Positions 1 to 6,851 of a DNA stretch of 64,000 bases are shown piece after piece. Numbering within the stretch: the stretch's first letter is position 1; each line of letters begins with the position of its first letter. The notes beneath the pieces are model-generated. The model made no database searches. It had not been told where the DNA came from and was given only the letters and a program-made list of their open reading frames with translations. The DNA is from Aeromicrobium sp. 9AM (GTDB lineage: Bacteria; Actinomycetota; Actinomycetes; Propionibacteriales; Nocardioidaceae). The DNA lies in NCBI RefSeq assembly GCF_902506105.1, contig NZ_LR733304.1, forward strand, positions 744,001 through 808,000, written 5' to 3'. A program made the translations under genes and the position numbers.

Positions 1-2
1 GC

Positions 3-818
3 TACGTCGGCGACGGCATGCTCGATGCGGTCGCGGTCGGTGAGGTCTTCACGTCCCCGTCGTCGAGGATGTTCCTCGATGCCATCCGCGCTGCCGACTC
101 GGGCCACGGCGTCGCGTGTCTCTACGGCAACTACGCCGGCGACAACCTCAACGTCCGCATGGCGATCCGGCAGGCCGAGAAGGAGGGGATCCGGGTCGGC
201 GTCGTCGTGGCCAACGACGACGTCCTGTCGGCTCCCCTTGCCGATCGTCACCTTCGACGGGGTGTGGCGGGCGAGATCCTCATGTGGAAGGTCGCGGCGG
301 CCTGCGCGCGCGACGGGGGCTCGCTCGACGACGTCCTGGCTGCGGCCCAGCGAGCGATCGACGCGACACGCAGCGTCGGCGTCGGGCTGTCCAGCTGTGT
401 CATCCCCGCGGTCGGCAAGCCGAACTTTACGGTCGAGCCGGGGCAGATGGAGGTCGGCATCGGCCACCACGGCGAGCCCGGGCAGGAGGTCGTGGCTCTC
501 GAGCCCTCCGAGCGCATCGCGTCACGCATGACGTCGGCCGTGCTCGGCGAGCTCGACCGTGCCGACGGCACTGCCCTCGTCGTGCTCGTGTCGGGTCTCG
601 GGGCGACCCCCGTCATGGAGACCTACATCGCCTACGCCGACATCAGTCGGCAGATCGAGGCCACCGGGTTCACGGTCCACCGTGCGCTCGTCGGCAACTA
701 CTTCACCTCGCTGGAGATGATGGGCGTGAGCCTGACCGTGATGCAGATCGACGACTCGCTGGCTCGATGGGTCGACGCACCCGCGGACTGCGTCTCCTTC
801 CAAGGGCTCGGCGCATGA
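3..818 (+). CDS. dhaK: Dihydroxyacetone kinase subunit DhaK-like (5' end outside window)
   Basis: This is the C-terminal 271 residues of a DhaK-type, ketose-binding kinase subunit; the reading frame is already open at base 3 and no start lies in the window. The visible part begins in the conserved region around GDGMLDAV and contains the motif GIGHHGEPG (about bases 457-483). In the DhaK family the histidine of this loop binds the keto substrate covalently as a hemiaminal. The protein would act in the cytoplasm with the nucleotide-binding DhaL subunit, whose gene overlaps the stop codon by the ATGA arrangement. Relatives phosphorylate dihydroxyacetone but also erythrulose and other short ketoses, so the true substrate is open. 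The third gene of the operon, an orotidine-decarboxylase-superfamily enzyme, suggests the phosphorylated product is processed further. The family assignment is strong and the substrate unknown. Confidence 0.9.
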   Translation, partial: YVGDGMLDAVAVGEVFTSPSSRMFLDAIRAADSGHGVACLYGNYAGDNLNVRMAIRQAEKEGIRVGVVVANDDVLSAPLADRHLRRGVAGEILMWKVAAACARDGGSLDDVLAAAQRAIDATRSVGVGLSSCVIPAVGKPNFTVEPGQMEVGIGHHGEPGQEVVALEPSERIASRMTSAVLGELDRADGTALVVLVSGLGATPVMETYIAYADISRQIEATGFTVHRALVGNYFTSLEMMGVSLTVMQIDDSLARWVDAPADCVSFQGLGA

Positions 819-1474
819 GCCGGGAGGTCGTCCCGAGCCTGATCGGGCCCGAAGTGGTGAATCAGCTGGCGCACGACATCGCTGAAGCAGCGCCCTACCT
901 CAGCGAGCTCGACGGCGCGACCGGCGACGGCGACCACGGCATCAACATGACCAAAGGTTTCTCGCTCGCGGCATCGAGAGTCGACGCGAGCTCGAACCTC
1001 AGCGCGTGCCTCGACGTCTTGTCGGGGACCCTGATCGACGACGTCGGCGGCGCGATGGGTCCGCTCTACGGAGTCTTCTTCGAGGCGCTCGCCGCGGAGG
1101 CTTCCGGGCACGAGTGGATCGACGCGGCGACGTTCGCCGCGATGCTGGAGTCCGCCGTCCGCGCCGTTCTGGAGATTGGAGGCGCGACGCTCGGAGACAA
1201 GACCTTGGCGGACGTGCTAATCCCGAGCCTGGACGACGTGTCCACGCGGCTGGCGGCCGGCGACCCGTTCGACGAGATTCTCGTGTCGATGTCGGCAACT
1301 GCGGAGCAGAGCCGCGACGCGACGAAGGACCTCGTCGCCCGACTGGGACGCGCGAGCCGCGTCGCGGAGCGTTCGCGCGGCCACATCGACGCCGGAGCGG
1401 CCTCGTGCGCCGTGATCCTGCAAAGCCTCGCCGTCACGTTGCGTAGGCGCCTCACCGTCCAGCCCCAGATCTAG
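815..1474 (+). CDS. dhaL: Dihydroxyacetone kinase subunit DhaL-like
   Basis: The 219-residue protein is the nucleotide-binding subunit of a DhaKL-type kinase. The signature GATGDGDHGINM carries Asp33, Asp38 and Asp40, the three aspartates that hold the two magnesium ions and the nucleotide in DhaL proteins. Further family motifs are GGAMGPLYG near residue 75 and the C-terminal GHIDAGA loop. The length fits the family (about 210 residues). The ATG start at 815 overlaps the TGA of dhaK by four bases, so translation is probably coupled. The same frame is open upstream to base 116, but that stretch lies inside dhaK and is not coding. Whether the phosphoryl donor is ATP or a PTS protein (DhaM) cannot be told here; no dhaM lies nearby, which favours ATP. 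The gene is followed after 22 bases by a HUMPS-family enzyme. Confidence 0.9.
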   Translation: MSREVVPSLIGPEVVNQLAHDIAEAAPYLSELDGATGDGDHGINMTKGFSLAASRVDASSNLSACLDVLSGTLIDDVGGAMGPLYGVFFEALAAEASGHEWIDAATFAAMLESAVRAVLEIGGATLGDKTLADVLIPSLDDVSTRLAAGDPFDEILVSMSATAEQSRDATKDLVARLGRASRVAERSRGHIDAGAASCAVILQSLAVTLRRRLTVQPQI

Positions 1475-1496
1475 ACCCCACCTCAAGGAGAACGTC

Positions 1497-2174
1497 ATGG
1501 CCATCCACTCCGACGTCGAACGCCCCGTAGTGCAACTCTGTATCGACGTGACCTCGGTCGACACCGCGATCGAGGTCGGCCGCATGGGCCTGCGTGCGGG
1601 CGTGGACTGGCTCGAGCTGGGGACACCACTCGTCGCGTTCGCCGGGATCAACTCCTTCGGTGAGTTCGCCGAAGCCTTCCCCGACACCGTGACGTTCCTG
1701 GACGGCAAGGTTATGGACGCATCGGGCCGCTACATGGAGTCGGCGGCAGAGCTCGGCATCGACCTCGTGTGCCTGTGTGCGAGCGCGACCGACGCGACGT
1801 TTCGCGTCGCGATCGCAGCGGGTCGCACCTCGGGCGTCAAGGTCGTCGCCGACCTCTACGGCATCGACACCCCGGTCGCACGGGCCACGGAGCTTGCCGC
1901 GCTCGGCGTCGACTACATCTACCTCCACTATGGCTACGACCAGCAGAACGAGACGCCGGAAGGCAACCGGACGATCGACCAGATCCGCGAGATCAAGGAC
2001 GCCGTCGACGTGCCGGTTGGGGTCGTCACGTTCGATCCCGAGACGGGTGTGAGAGCCGTCGAGGCAGGTGCCGACATCCTTCTGGTGAGCCACCCCTATC
2101 TTGTCGGCGACGGCGCCGAGGCGGGACTGGCCGACTACGTCCAGCAGGTCAAGGCCGCCGGGTCTCGACGCTAG
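1497..2174 (+). CDS. HUMPS/orotidine-5'-phosphate decarboxylase superfamily enzyme (hexulose-6-phosphate synthase-like)
   Basis: This 225-residue TIM-barrel protein belongs to the family that includes 3-hexulose-6-phosphate synthase and 3-keto-L-gulonate-6-phosphate decarboxylase. The catalytic D-x-K-x-x-D motif is present as DGKVMD (Asp69, Lys71, Asp74), preceded by a strand ending in CID with Asp17. HYGYDQQ near residue 147 matches the family's H-x-G-x-D-x-Q segment. Enzymes of this family either condense formaldehyde with ribulose-5-phosphate or decarboxylate 3-keto-sugar phosphates. The ribosome site AAGGAG lies just before the ATG. It follows dhaKL by 22 bases, so the kinase product is a likely substrate or partner. 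No 6-phospho-3-hexuloisomerase gene is visible, which argues against a complete RuMP formaldehyde cycle here. A decarboxylase or aldolase acting on a phosphorylated keto compound is equally possible. Confidence 0.8.
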   Translation: MAIHSDVERPVVQLCIDVTSVDTAIEVGRMGLRAGVDWLELGTPLVAFAGINSFGEFAEAFPDTVTFLDGKVMDASGRYMESAAELGIDLVCLCASATDATFRVAIAAGRTSGVKVVADLYGIDTPVARATELAALGVDYIYLHYGYDQQNETPEGNRTIDQIREIKDAVDVPVGVVTFDPETGVRAVEAGADILLVSHPYLVGDGAEAGLADYVQQVKAAGSRR

Positions 2175-2178
2175 GTCG

Positions 2179-2793
2179 TCAGGCCGCGGGGTCCGAGCTC
2201 GGCAGCGATTCCATCAGGGCGAGCAGCCCGGCCCGAAGGCCTTGGAATTCGGCCCGCTCTGGCGATGCCAGACGGTAGAGGCCGAAGCCGTCCGCAAGGG
2301 CCGCCAGGATGGGTGCGGCCCATCCGAGGTCCTTGCGCCTCGAGGCGGTGACCAAGGTGTTGCCGGGCCGGTGCGTGGTGGCCAAGGCCTTCTCGACCTC
2401 GACGCGCAGAGCGGGCTTCTGGTCGGCGAACATGTAGCCCTCGAACTGCAACTTGTCGTACTTGGGAGCGGCCGCGACGATGTGCTTGATGTAGGCGTCG
2501 ACGGCGTCCTCGCGGCTCATGTCCTCGGTCTCTATGCGTTCGGCCAGTGCTGCGAGACCCGAAAGCATATCCTCCATGATGGTGCGGAACGCCTCGACGA
2601 TCAGGTCGTCGATCGAGGGGAAGAAGTAGCTCGGTGCCGAGGGTGTCACGCCCGCGCGCTTGGCCACGGCCCGGTGCGTGACGCCGGCGATGCCGGACTC
2701 GTAGATGAGGTCGACAGTCGCGTTCAGGATCTCCGCACGCCGTGCCTCTCCGGGGGCGTAGCGCACAGTGGGTCTCGATGGCATGGCCGACAT
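2179..2793 (-). CDS. TetR-family transcriptional regulator, probable regulator of the F420 catabolic cluster
   Basis: The 204-residue protein has a TetR N-terminal helix-turn-helix (about residues 15-60, with GVTHRAVAKRAGVTPSAPSY and the FF-S-DDL segment typical of the DNA-binding domain) and a divergent ligand-binding C-terminal half. It ends five bases from the convergent HUMPS gene and is transcribed away from the first ABC importer operon. A copy of the cluster's 16-bp inverted repeat lies 22 bases upstream of its start (2815-2830) and a second sits in the promoter of the divergent operon (2878-2893). This is the usual layout for an autoregulated TetR repressor. It is therefore the best candidate to bind all ten copies of the repeat, but that is inference. 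An ATG at 2784 is an alternative start; both have an AGGA upstream. Confidence 0.85.
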   Translation of the reverse strand: MSAMPSRPTVRYAPGEARRAEILNATVDLIYESGIAGVTHRAVAKRAGVTPSAPSYFFPSIDDLIVEAFRTIMEDMLSGLAALAERIETEDMSREDAVDAYIKHIVAAAPKYDKLQFEGYMFADQKPALRVEVEKALATTHRPGNTLVTASRRKDLGWAAPILAALADGFGLYRLASPERAEFQGLRAGLLALMESLPSSDPAA

Positions 2794-2814
2794 CCTAGTC
2801 CTGAAATGGCAAAC

Positions 2815-2830
2815 TTGGACACGCCGCCTC
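2815..2830. promoter_or_regulatory. Cluster operator site 1 (upstream of the TetR gene)
   Basis: TTGGACACGCCGCCTC matches the cluster consensus TMGGACRNNYGNCCKA at most positions. It lies directly upstream of the TetR gene start at 2793. It is the weakest copy (last base and one core base differ), and no good -35 box faces the TetR gene. Confidence 0.5.
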
Positions 2831-2867
2831 TATTCACGAGAACGGTGAGTGGATCGCCGGCAACTGC

Positions 2868-2897
2868 TTGACAAATATCGGATGACTGCCCTAGATT
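2868..2897 (+). promoter_or_regulatory. Promoter of ABC importer 1 with cluster operator site 2
   Basis: A perfect -35 box TTGACA (2868-2873) is followed after 18 bases by TAGATT (2892-2897). The operator TCGGATGACTGCCCTA occupies 2878-2893, between the two boxes, with its last two bases being the first two of the -10 box. A repressor bound here would block RNA polymerase. Confidence 0.75.
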
Positions 2898-3047
2898 CAT
2901 GACACTTGCTGGCCGGACGACATCAATCGTGCGGCGTCCGCCCAGACGAGCCCACGCATCCGAACTGCATGTTGGAGAGGGACTGATGATGTCGAGAATC
3001 CCTTGTCTAGGGCCATGGCTGCGGGGCCACGAGCGGAGGTCGGCCCT

Positions 3048-3995
3048 GTGATCGCCTACGTCGTCCGCCGCCTCGCGCTCAGCGTGGTCGTCGTGTGGGG
3101 ACTCGCGACCGTGACCTTCTTCATGCTCCACCTCTTGGTGCCCGGCGACCCGGTCAGACGAGCGCTCGGGCCTCGAGCGTCCGAGGAGACGATCAGCAAC
3201 CTGCGTCACCAGCTCGGCTTCGACCGCCCGGTCCTGGAGCAGTACGGCAGTTTCCTTGGAGGTCTGCTTCATGGTGACCTCGGGACGTCGCTCTCGCTCA
3301 GTGCGCCGGTGTCGCAGATCCTGGGGGACCGCATCCTGCCGAGCGCGCTGCTCATCGCTTACGGCTTGGTAGTGGCGTTTGCGATCGGACTCCCTCTGGG
3401 CATCCTGTCGGCGATCCGGCCCAATGGGACGGCGGATCACGGTGTCCGGATCGGAACGACCTTCGTCTTCGGCATGCCGGTGTTCTGGCTGGGGCTGATC
3501 CTGGCGCTCGTCTTCGGGCTCAAGCTGGGCTGGTTCCCGGTGTCGGGCTATCGCAGCGGTGTGGGCGGCACCTTCAAGACTCTCACGCTGCCTGCCTTGA
3601 CGCTCGGACTATCACTCGTCGTCATCGTCACGCGCACGCTGAGGTCCAACCTGATCAACGTCCTCAAGTCCGAGTACATCGAGGCCGCGAGATCACGCGG
3701 GCTGTCCGAGCGCCGCATCATCGGCAAGCTCGCGATGCGGAACGCGATCATGCCGACGTTCACGATCCTTGGCGCCCTGATCGGCTACCTGATCGGCGGG
3801 ACCGTCGTGATCGAGCAGGTCTATCAAATCCCGGGCGCCGGCTCGCTGCTCGTCCGCTCGATCCTCCAGAGGGACTTCCAGACGGTGCTTGCCGTCACCC
3901 TCATCTCCGGCGCAGCCGTTGTCACGGTGAGCTTCCTGACCGACGTCCTGCAAGCCGTGCTCGATCCACGAGTCCGTCTGGAAGGCAAATCATGA
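3048..3995 (+). CDS. ABC transporter permease, peptide/nickel (DppB) type
   Basis: The 315-residue inner-membrane protein is the first permease of a peptide/opine/nickel-type importer. It opens with VIAYVVRRLAL followed by a long hydrophobic segment, has about six membrane spans, and carries the cytoplasmic EAA loop (YIEAARSRGLSERRI) that docks onto the ATPases. I chose the GTG at 3048 because GGAGGT lies seven bases upstream and because DppB proteins normally start right at this first transmembrane helix. The frame is open from a TTG at 3003. The gene is first in a four-gene operon (3048-6692) whose members overlap by four bases each, and it is driven by the operator-bearing promoter at 2868-2897. 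The matching binding protein is encoded on the other strand at 6852-8465. The substrate is unknown. Confidence 0.92.
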   Translation: MIAYVVRRLALSVVVVWGLATVTFFMLHLLVPGDPVRRALGPRASEETISNLRHQLGFDRPVLEQYGSFLGGLLHGDLGTSLSLSAPVSQILGDRILPSALLIAYGLVVAFAIGLPLGILSAIRPNGTADHGVRIGTTFVFGMPVFWLGLILALVFGLKLGWFPVSGYRSGVGGTFKTLTLPALTLGLSLVVIVTRTLRSNLINVLKSEYIEAARSRGLSERRIIGKLAMRNAIMPTFTILGALIGYLIGGTVVIEQVYQIPGAGSLLVRSILQRDFQTVLAVTLISGAAVVTVSFLTDVLQAVLDPRVRLEGKS

Positions 3996-4858
3996 CGTCT
4001 GAGATGCACGTCCTCGCCGGTCCACAGGCGTCCGTCCGTCGGCGACGACGCCACTGGCCGGTCTCGGCCGTCGTGGGGCTGGGCATCATCGGCACGATCG
4101 TGCTGCTGGCGGTGCTGGCGCCAATCATCGCGCCCTACGATCCCAACAAGCTCGACTTCGCGTCCCCCACGCTCGCGCCCTCGTGGCACCACCTGATGGG
4201 CACCGATCAGAATGGGCGCGACCTCTTTAGTCGCACCCTCTACGGCTTGCGGCTCGACCTTGCGGTCGTTGCGGTTGTCACCTTCGTCCCTCTGCCCATC
4301 GGGGTGGTGATCGGATCGGTCGCCGGCTACTTCGGCGGCAAGCTCGACGCCGTCATCTCCCGTCTGGTCGACATCGTCATCTCCTTTCCCTTCATGGTGC
4401 TGGTGATCTCGATCATCGCGATGGTCGGCCCGGGCCTCAAGGGCATCCTGATCGGCGTGCCGATCGTGTCGTGGTCGCTCTACACGAGGCTCGCTCGCGC
4501 CGACATGCTGGTCATTCGGGAGCTGCCTTACATGGAGGCGTGCGTCGCGCTCGGATACTCGCGATCGCGCACCATCTTCCGGCACGCCATCCCCAACCTC
4601 GTGAGGAACAGCCTCGTGTTCTCGACCGTCGACGTCATGGGCAACCTGCTGCTGCTGGCCGGGGTGTCCTACCTCGGTCTCGGGGCACAACCGCCGACCC
4701 CCGAGCTCGGCTCGATCATCGCCGAAGGCCAGGCCTACATGCTGACCGCCTGGTGGGTGGTGACCCTGCCCGCGCTGGTGCTGGTGGTGTTCGGCGTGGG
4801 CATTGGCATCCTCGGCGACAGCCTCTCCGACGGTCGACTCTCGGGGGTCGTCGAATGA
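3992..4858 (+). CDS. ABC transporter permease, peptide/nickel (DppC) type
   Basis: This 288-residue membrane protein is the second permease of importer 1. A short cytoplasmic N-terminus rich in arginine precedes the first membrane helix, and the DppC-type segment with LMGTDQNGRDLFSR follows, which is the periplasm-facing signature of this subfamily. The EAA loop is near residue 180 (MEACVALGYSRSRT). The ATG overlaps the stop of the upstream permease by four bases, and its own stop overlaps the next ATPase start, so the four proteins are probably made in stoichiometric amounts. It would form the transmembrane channel with the 3048-3995 product. Nothing in the sequence indicates the transported compound. 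Confidence 0.92.
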   Translation: MTSEMHVLAGPQASVRRRRRHWPVSAVVGLGIIGTIVLLAVLAPIIAPYDPNKLDFASPTLAPSWHHLMGTDQNGRDLFSRTLYGLRLDLAVVAVVTFVPLPIGVVIGSVAGYFGGKLDAVISRLVDIVISFPFMVLVISIIAMVGPGLKGILIGVPIVSWSLYTRLARADMLVIRELPYMEACVALGYSRSRTIFRHAIPNLVRNSLVFSTVDVMGNLLLLAGVSYLGLGAQPPTPELGSIIAEGQAYMLTAWWVVTLPALVLVVFGVGIGILGDSLSDGRLSGVVE

Positions 4859-5868
4859 GTCTCCTCACGATCTCCGGTCTCGGAGTCGAGTTCGGGCCCC
4901 GGGCGGCCCCGCTCAGCGCGGTGCGCGATGTCAGCCTGACGGTCGATCCTGGAGAGGTCATCGGCCTGGTGGGCGAGTCCGGATCGGGCAAGAGTCTCAC
5001 GAGTCGCGCCATCATGCGGATGGTCCCCTCGCCCGGACGCATCAGCGCGGGCGAGATCTACTTCGACGGTCGTGACGTGATGGCGATGTCGAGCAAGGAG
5101 CTGAGGTCGTTCCGTGCACACGACGTCGGCATGATCTTCCAAGACCCCTTCAGCTCGCTCAACCCGGTCTTCAAGGTCGGGGCCCAGATCACCGAGACCT
5201 TGCGTGCCAACCTGGGCCTCGGTCGGGCCGAGGCCAGGTCGACAGCCATCGATATGCTCGAGCGAGTCGGGATCCCGCGGCCTGAGCAGCACTTCAGCTC
5301 CTATCCGCACGAGCTCAGCGGCGGCATGCGGCAGCGGGTCATGATCGCCCTGGCGACGGCGTCCCGTCCGCGGTTCCTGCTCGCTGACGAGCCCACGACG
5401 GCACTCGACGTGACGACGCAGAAGCAGATCCTGACGTTGCTGGCGACGATGCGTCGCGACTTCGACATGGCAATGCTCCTCGTGTCGCACGACTTCGGCG
5501 TGATCGCCCAGATGTGCGACCGGGTTGCCGTGATGTACGGGGGCCAGATCGTTGAGAGCGGACCCGTGGAAGCCATCTACAGGACGCCTCAGCACCCCTA
5601 CACGAGGGCGTTGCTCGCTTCGGTGCCCGAGCTCGACGCTGTCGACCAGCGGTCGCGTCCAACGCCTCTCGAGGGGTATCCGCCCGAGATCGGACCGGTG
5701 CGCGACGAGTGTGTCTTCGTCGAGCGCTGTCCCTCCGCGAGGCCCGACTGCCGCAGCGGTCGAATGTCCCTCGAGCAAGTGGGGACCCGACACCACTCCG
5801 CGTGCCCGTTCGAGGGACGGCCCGCGGAGGGTGCTCAGTCACCTGTTGCCAAGGAGCGTGTCGTATGA
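4855..5868 (+). CDS. ABC transporter ATP-binding protein, DppD/OppD type
   Basis: The 337-residue cytoplasmic ATPase of importer 1 contains Walker A GESGSGKS (about residue 40), the Q-loop in MIFQDPFSSLNP, the ABC signature LSGGMRQR, and Walker [13 protein letters not shown]. The C-terminal extension HPYTRALLASVPEL plus the cysteine-rich tail (CVFVERCPSARPDC) is typical of OppD/DppD proteins, where such a cysteine cluster can hold an iron-sulfur centre. The start overlaps the upstream permease gene by ATGA, and the stop overlaps the next gene in the same way. It pairs with the product of 5865-6692 to power uptake. The length is normal for the family. Confidence 0.93.
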   Translation: MSLLTISGLGVEFGPRAAPLSAVRDVSLTVDPGEVIGLVGESGSGKSLTSRAIMRMVPSPGRISAGEIYFDGRDVMAMSSKELRSFRAHDVGMIFQDPFSSLNPVFKVGAQITETLRANLGLGRAEARSTAIDMLERVGIPRPEQHFSSYPHELSGGMRQRVMIALATASRPRFLLADEPTTALDVTTQKQILTLLATMRRDFDMAMLLVSHDFGVIAQMCDRVAVMYGGQIVESGPVEAIYRTPQHPYTRALLASVPELDAVDQRSRPTPLEGYPPEIGPVRDECVFVERCPSARPDCRSGRMSLEQVGTRHHSACPFEGRPAEGAQSPVAKERVV

Positions 5869-6692
5869 CTTCACCGCACGACGTAGTGCTATCCGTGGAT
5901 TCCATCACCAAGGACTTCCGCCTGAGGCGCGGCGCGGAGGGTCGCGGCGGCACCACGTCCCACCGCGCGGTCGACGGCGTCTCGTTCAACCTGCAGCGCG
6001 GCGAGATTCTCGGGCTGGCCGGCGGGTCCGGCAGCGGCAAGACGACCCTCGCGAGATGCATCATCCGCCTCGTCGAGCCCGACTCAGGAAGTGTCCTTCT
6101 CGATGGCTCCGACGTGCTGAGCCTGAAAGGCAAGGAGCTGCGGAGGATGCGGCGCCGCATCCAAATGGTGTTCCAAGACCCCTACTCGTCGCTCAATCCG
6201 CGGCTCTCGATCGGGTCAGCCATCCTCGAGGTTGGTCGTGTTCACTCCCGTCCCGGCGCCGACGACGGCGACCAGTTTGTGCGCGAGATGCTCGACCGGG
6301 TGCAGCTCTCACCGGCGCTCGCGCTCCGCATGCCCCGTGAGCTGTCCGGCGGGCAGCGCCAGCGCGTCGCCATCGCCCGCGCGCTCGCCGCCGGCCCCGA
6401 CGTCCTGATCGCTGACGAGGCGGTCAGCGCGTTGGACGTCTCGGTCCAAGCTCAGCTGCTCAATCTGTTCAGCAACCTAAGGGACGAGCTCGGGCTCTCG
6501 ATCATCTTCGTCGCCCATCAGCTCGCCGTCCTGGCCTCGATCGCTGACCGAGTCGCGGTCATGAGCGCAGGGGAGCTCGTCGAGCTCGGGACGACCAAGG
6601 ACGTGTTTCAGTCGCCTCAGCACGACTACACCAAGGCTCTGCTCGATGCCCACCCGCGGGCTGATCCGACCCAGCGCATCGACCCCCGCTGA
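5865..6692 (+). CDS. ABC transporter ATP-binding protein, DppF/OppF type
   Basis: The 275-residue second ATPase of importer 1 shows Walker A GGSGSGKT, the Q-loop MVFQDPYSSLNP, the signature LSGGQRQR, and Walker B VLIADEAVSALD. In the Walker B region alanine-valine replaces the usual proline-threonine, a known and harmless variant. AAGGAG lies nine bases before the ATG at 5865, which overlaps the stop of the upstream ATPase gene. It is a little shorter than most OppF proteins (about 320 residues) because the C-terminal oligopeptide-type tail is reduced. It is the last gene of the operon; a strong hairpin follows 15 bases after the stop. Confidence 0.92.
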   Translation: MTSPHDVVLSVDSITKDFRLRRGAEGRGGTTSHRAVDGVSFNLQRGEILGLAGGSGSGKTTLARCIIRLVEPDSGSVLLDGSDVLSLKGKELRRMRRRIQMVFQDPYSSLNPRLSIGSAILEVGRVHSRPGADDGDQFVREMLDRVQLSPALALRMPRELSGGQRQRVAIARALAAGPDVLIADEAVSALDVSVQAQLLNLFSNLRDELGLSIIFVAHQLAVLASIADRVAVMSAGELVELGTTKDVFQSPQHDYTKALLDAHPRADPTQRIDPR

Positions 6693-6706
6693 CCTGGCGG
6701 GTGCTT

Positions 6707-6739
6707 ACTAGGGCCCGGCACTTGGTGCCGGGCCCTAGT
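6707..6739 (+). terminator. Terminator hairpin after ABC importer 1 operon
   Basis: A perfect 14-bp stem (6707-6720 with 6726-6739) closes a five-base loop, 15 bases after the stop of the last importer gene. It lacks a clear U-tract, as is common in actinobacteria. Confidence 0.8.
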
Positions 6740-6800
6740 GGCTGTCGCGACGAGTGTTTGCCTACCCGTTGCTCGCCATGCGCGGGGGAAGCTGATGAGA

Positions 6801-6843
6801 AAGAACCCGCCCGCGACGTATTTAACGTCGCGGGCGGGTTCTT
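6801..6843 (-). terminator. Terminator hairpin after the binding-protein gene
   Basis: A perfect 19-bp stem (6801-6819 with 6825-6843) has the loop ATTTA. Read on the minus strand it begins nine bases after the stop codon of the binding-protein gene and is followed by a T-rich stretch (CTTTCTC), the classical intrinsic terminator layout. Confidence 0.85.
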
Positions 6844-6851
6844 GTCTCCTG

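Noticed and set aside
116-814. Long upstream extension of the dhaL reading frame
   Set aside because: It lies entirely inside dhaK in another frame, is arginine-rich shadow sequence, and the DhaL family starts at the ATG overlapping the dhaK stop.
1497-2174. Complete RuMP formaldehyde cycle
   Set aside because: No 6-phospho-3-hexuloisomerase gene is near, and the decarboxylase branch of the family shares the same motif.
2101-2871. Plus-strand open frame over the TetR gene
   Set aside because: It is antisense to a clear TetR gene and shows no recognisable domain.
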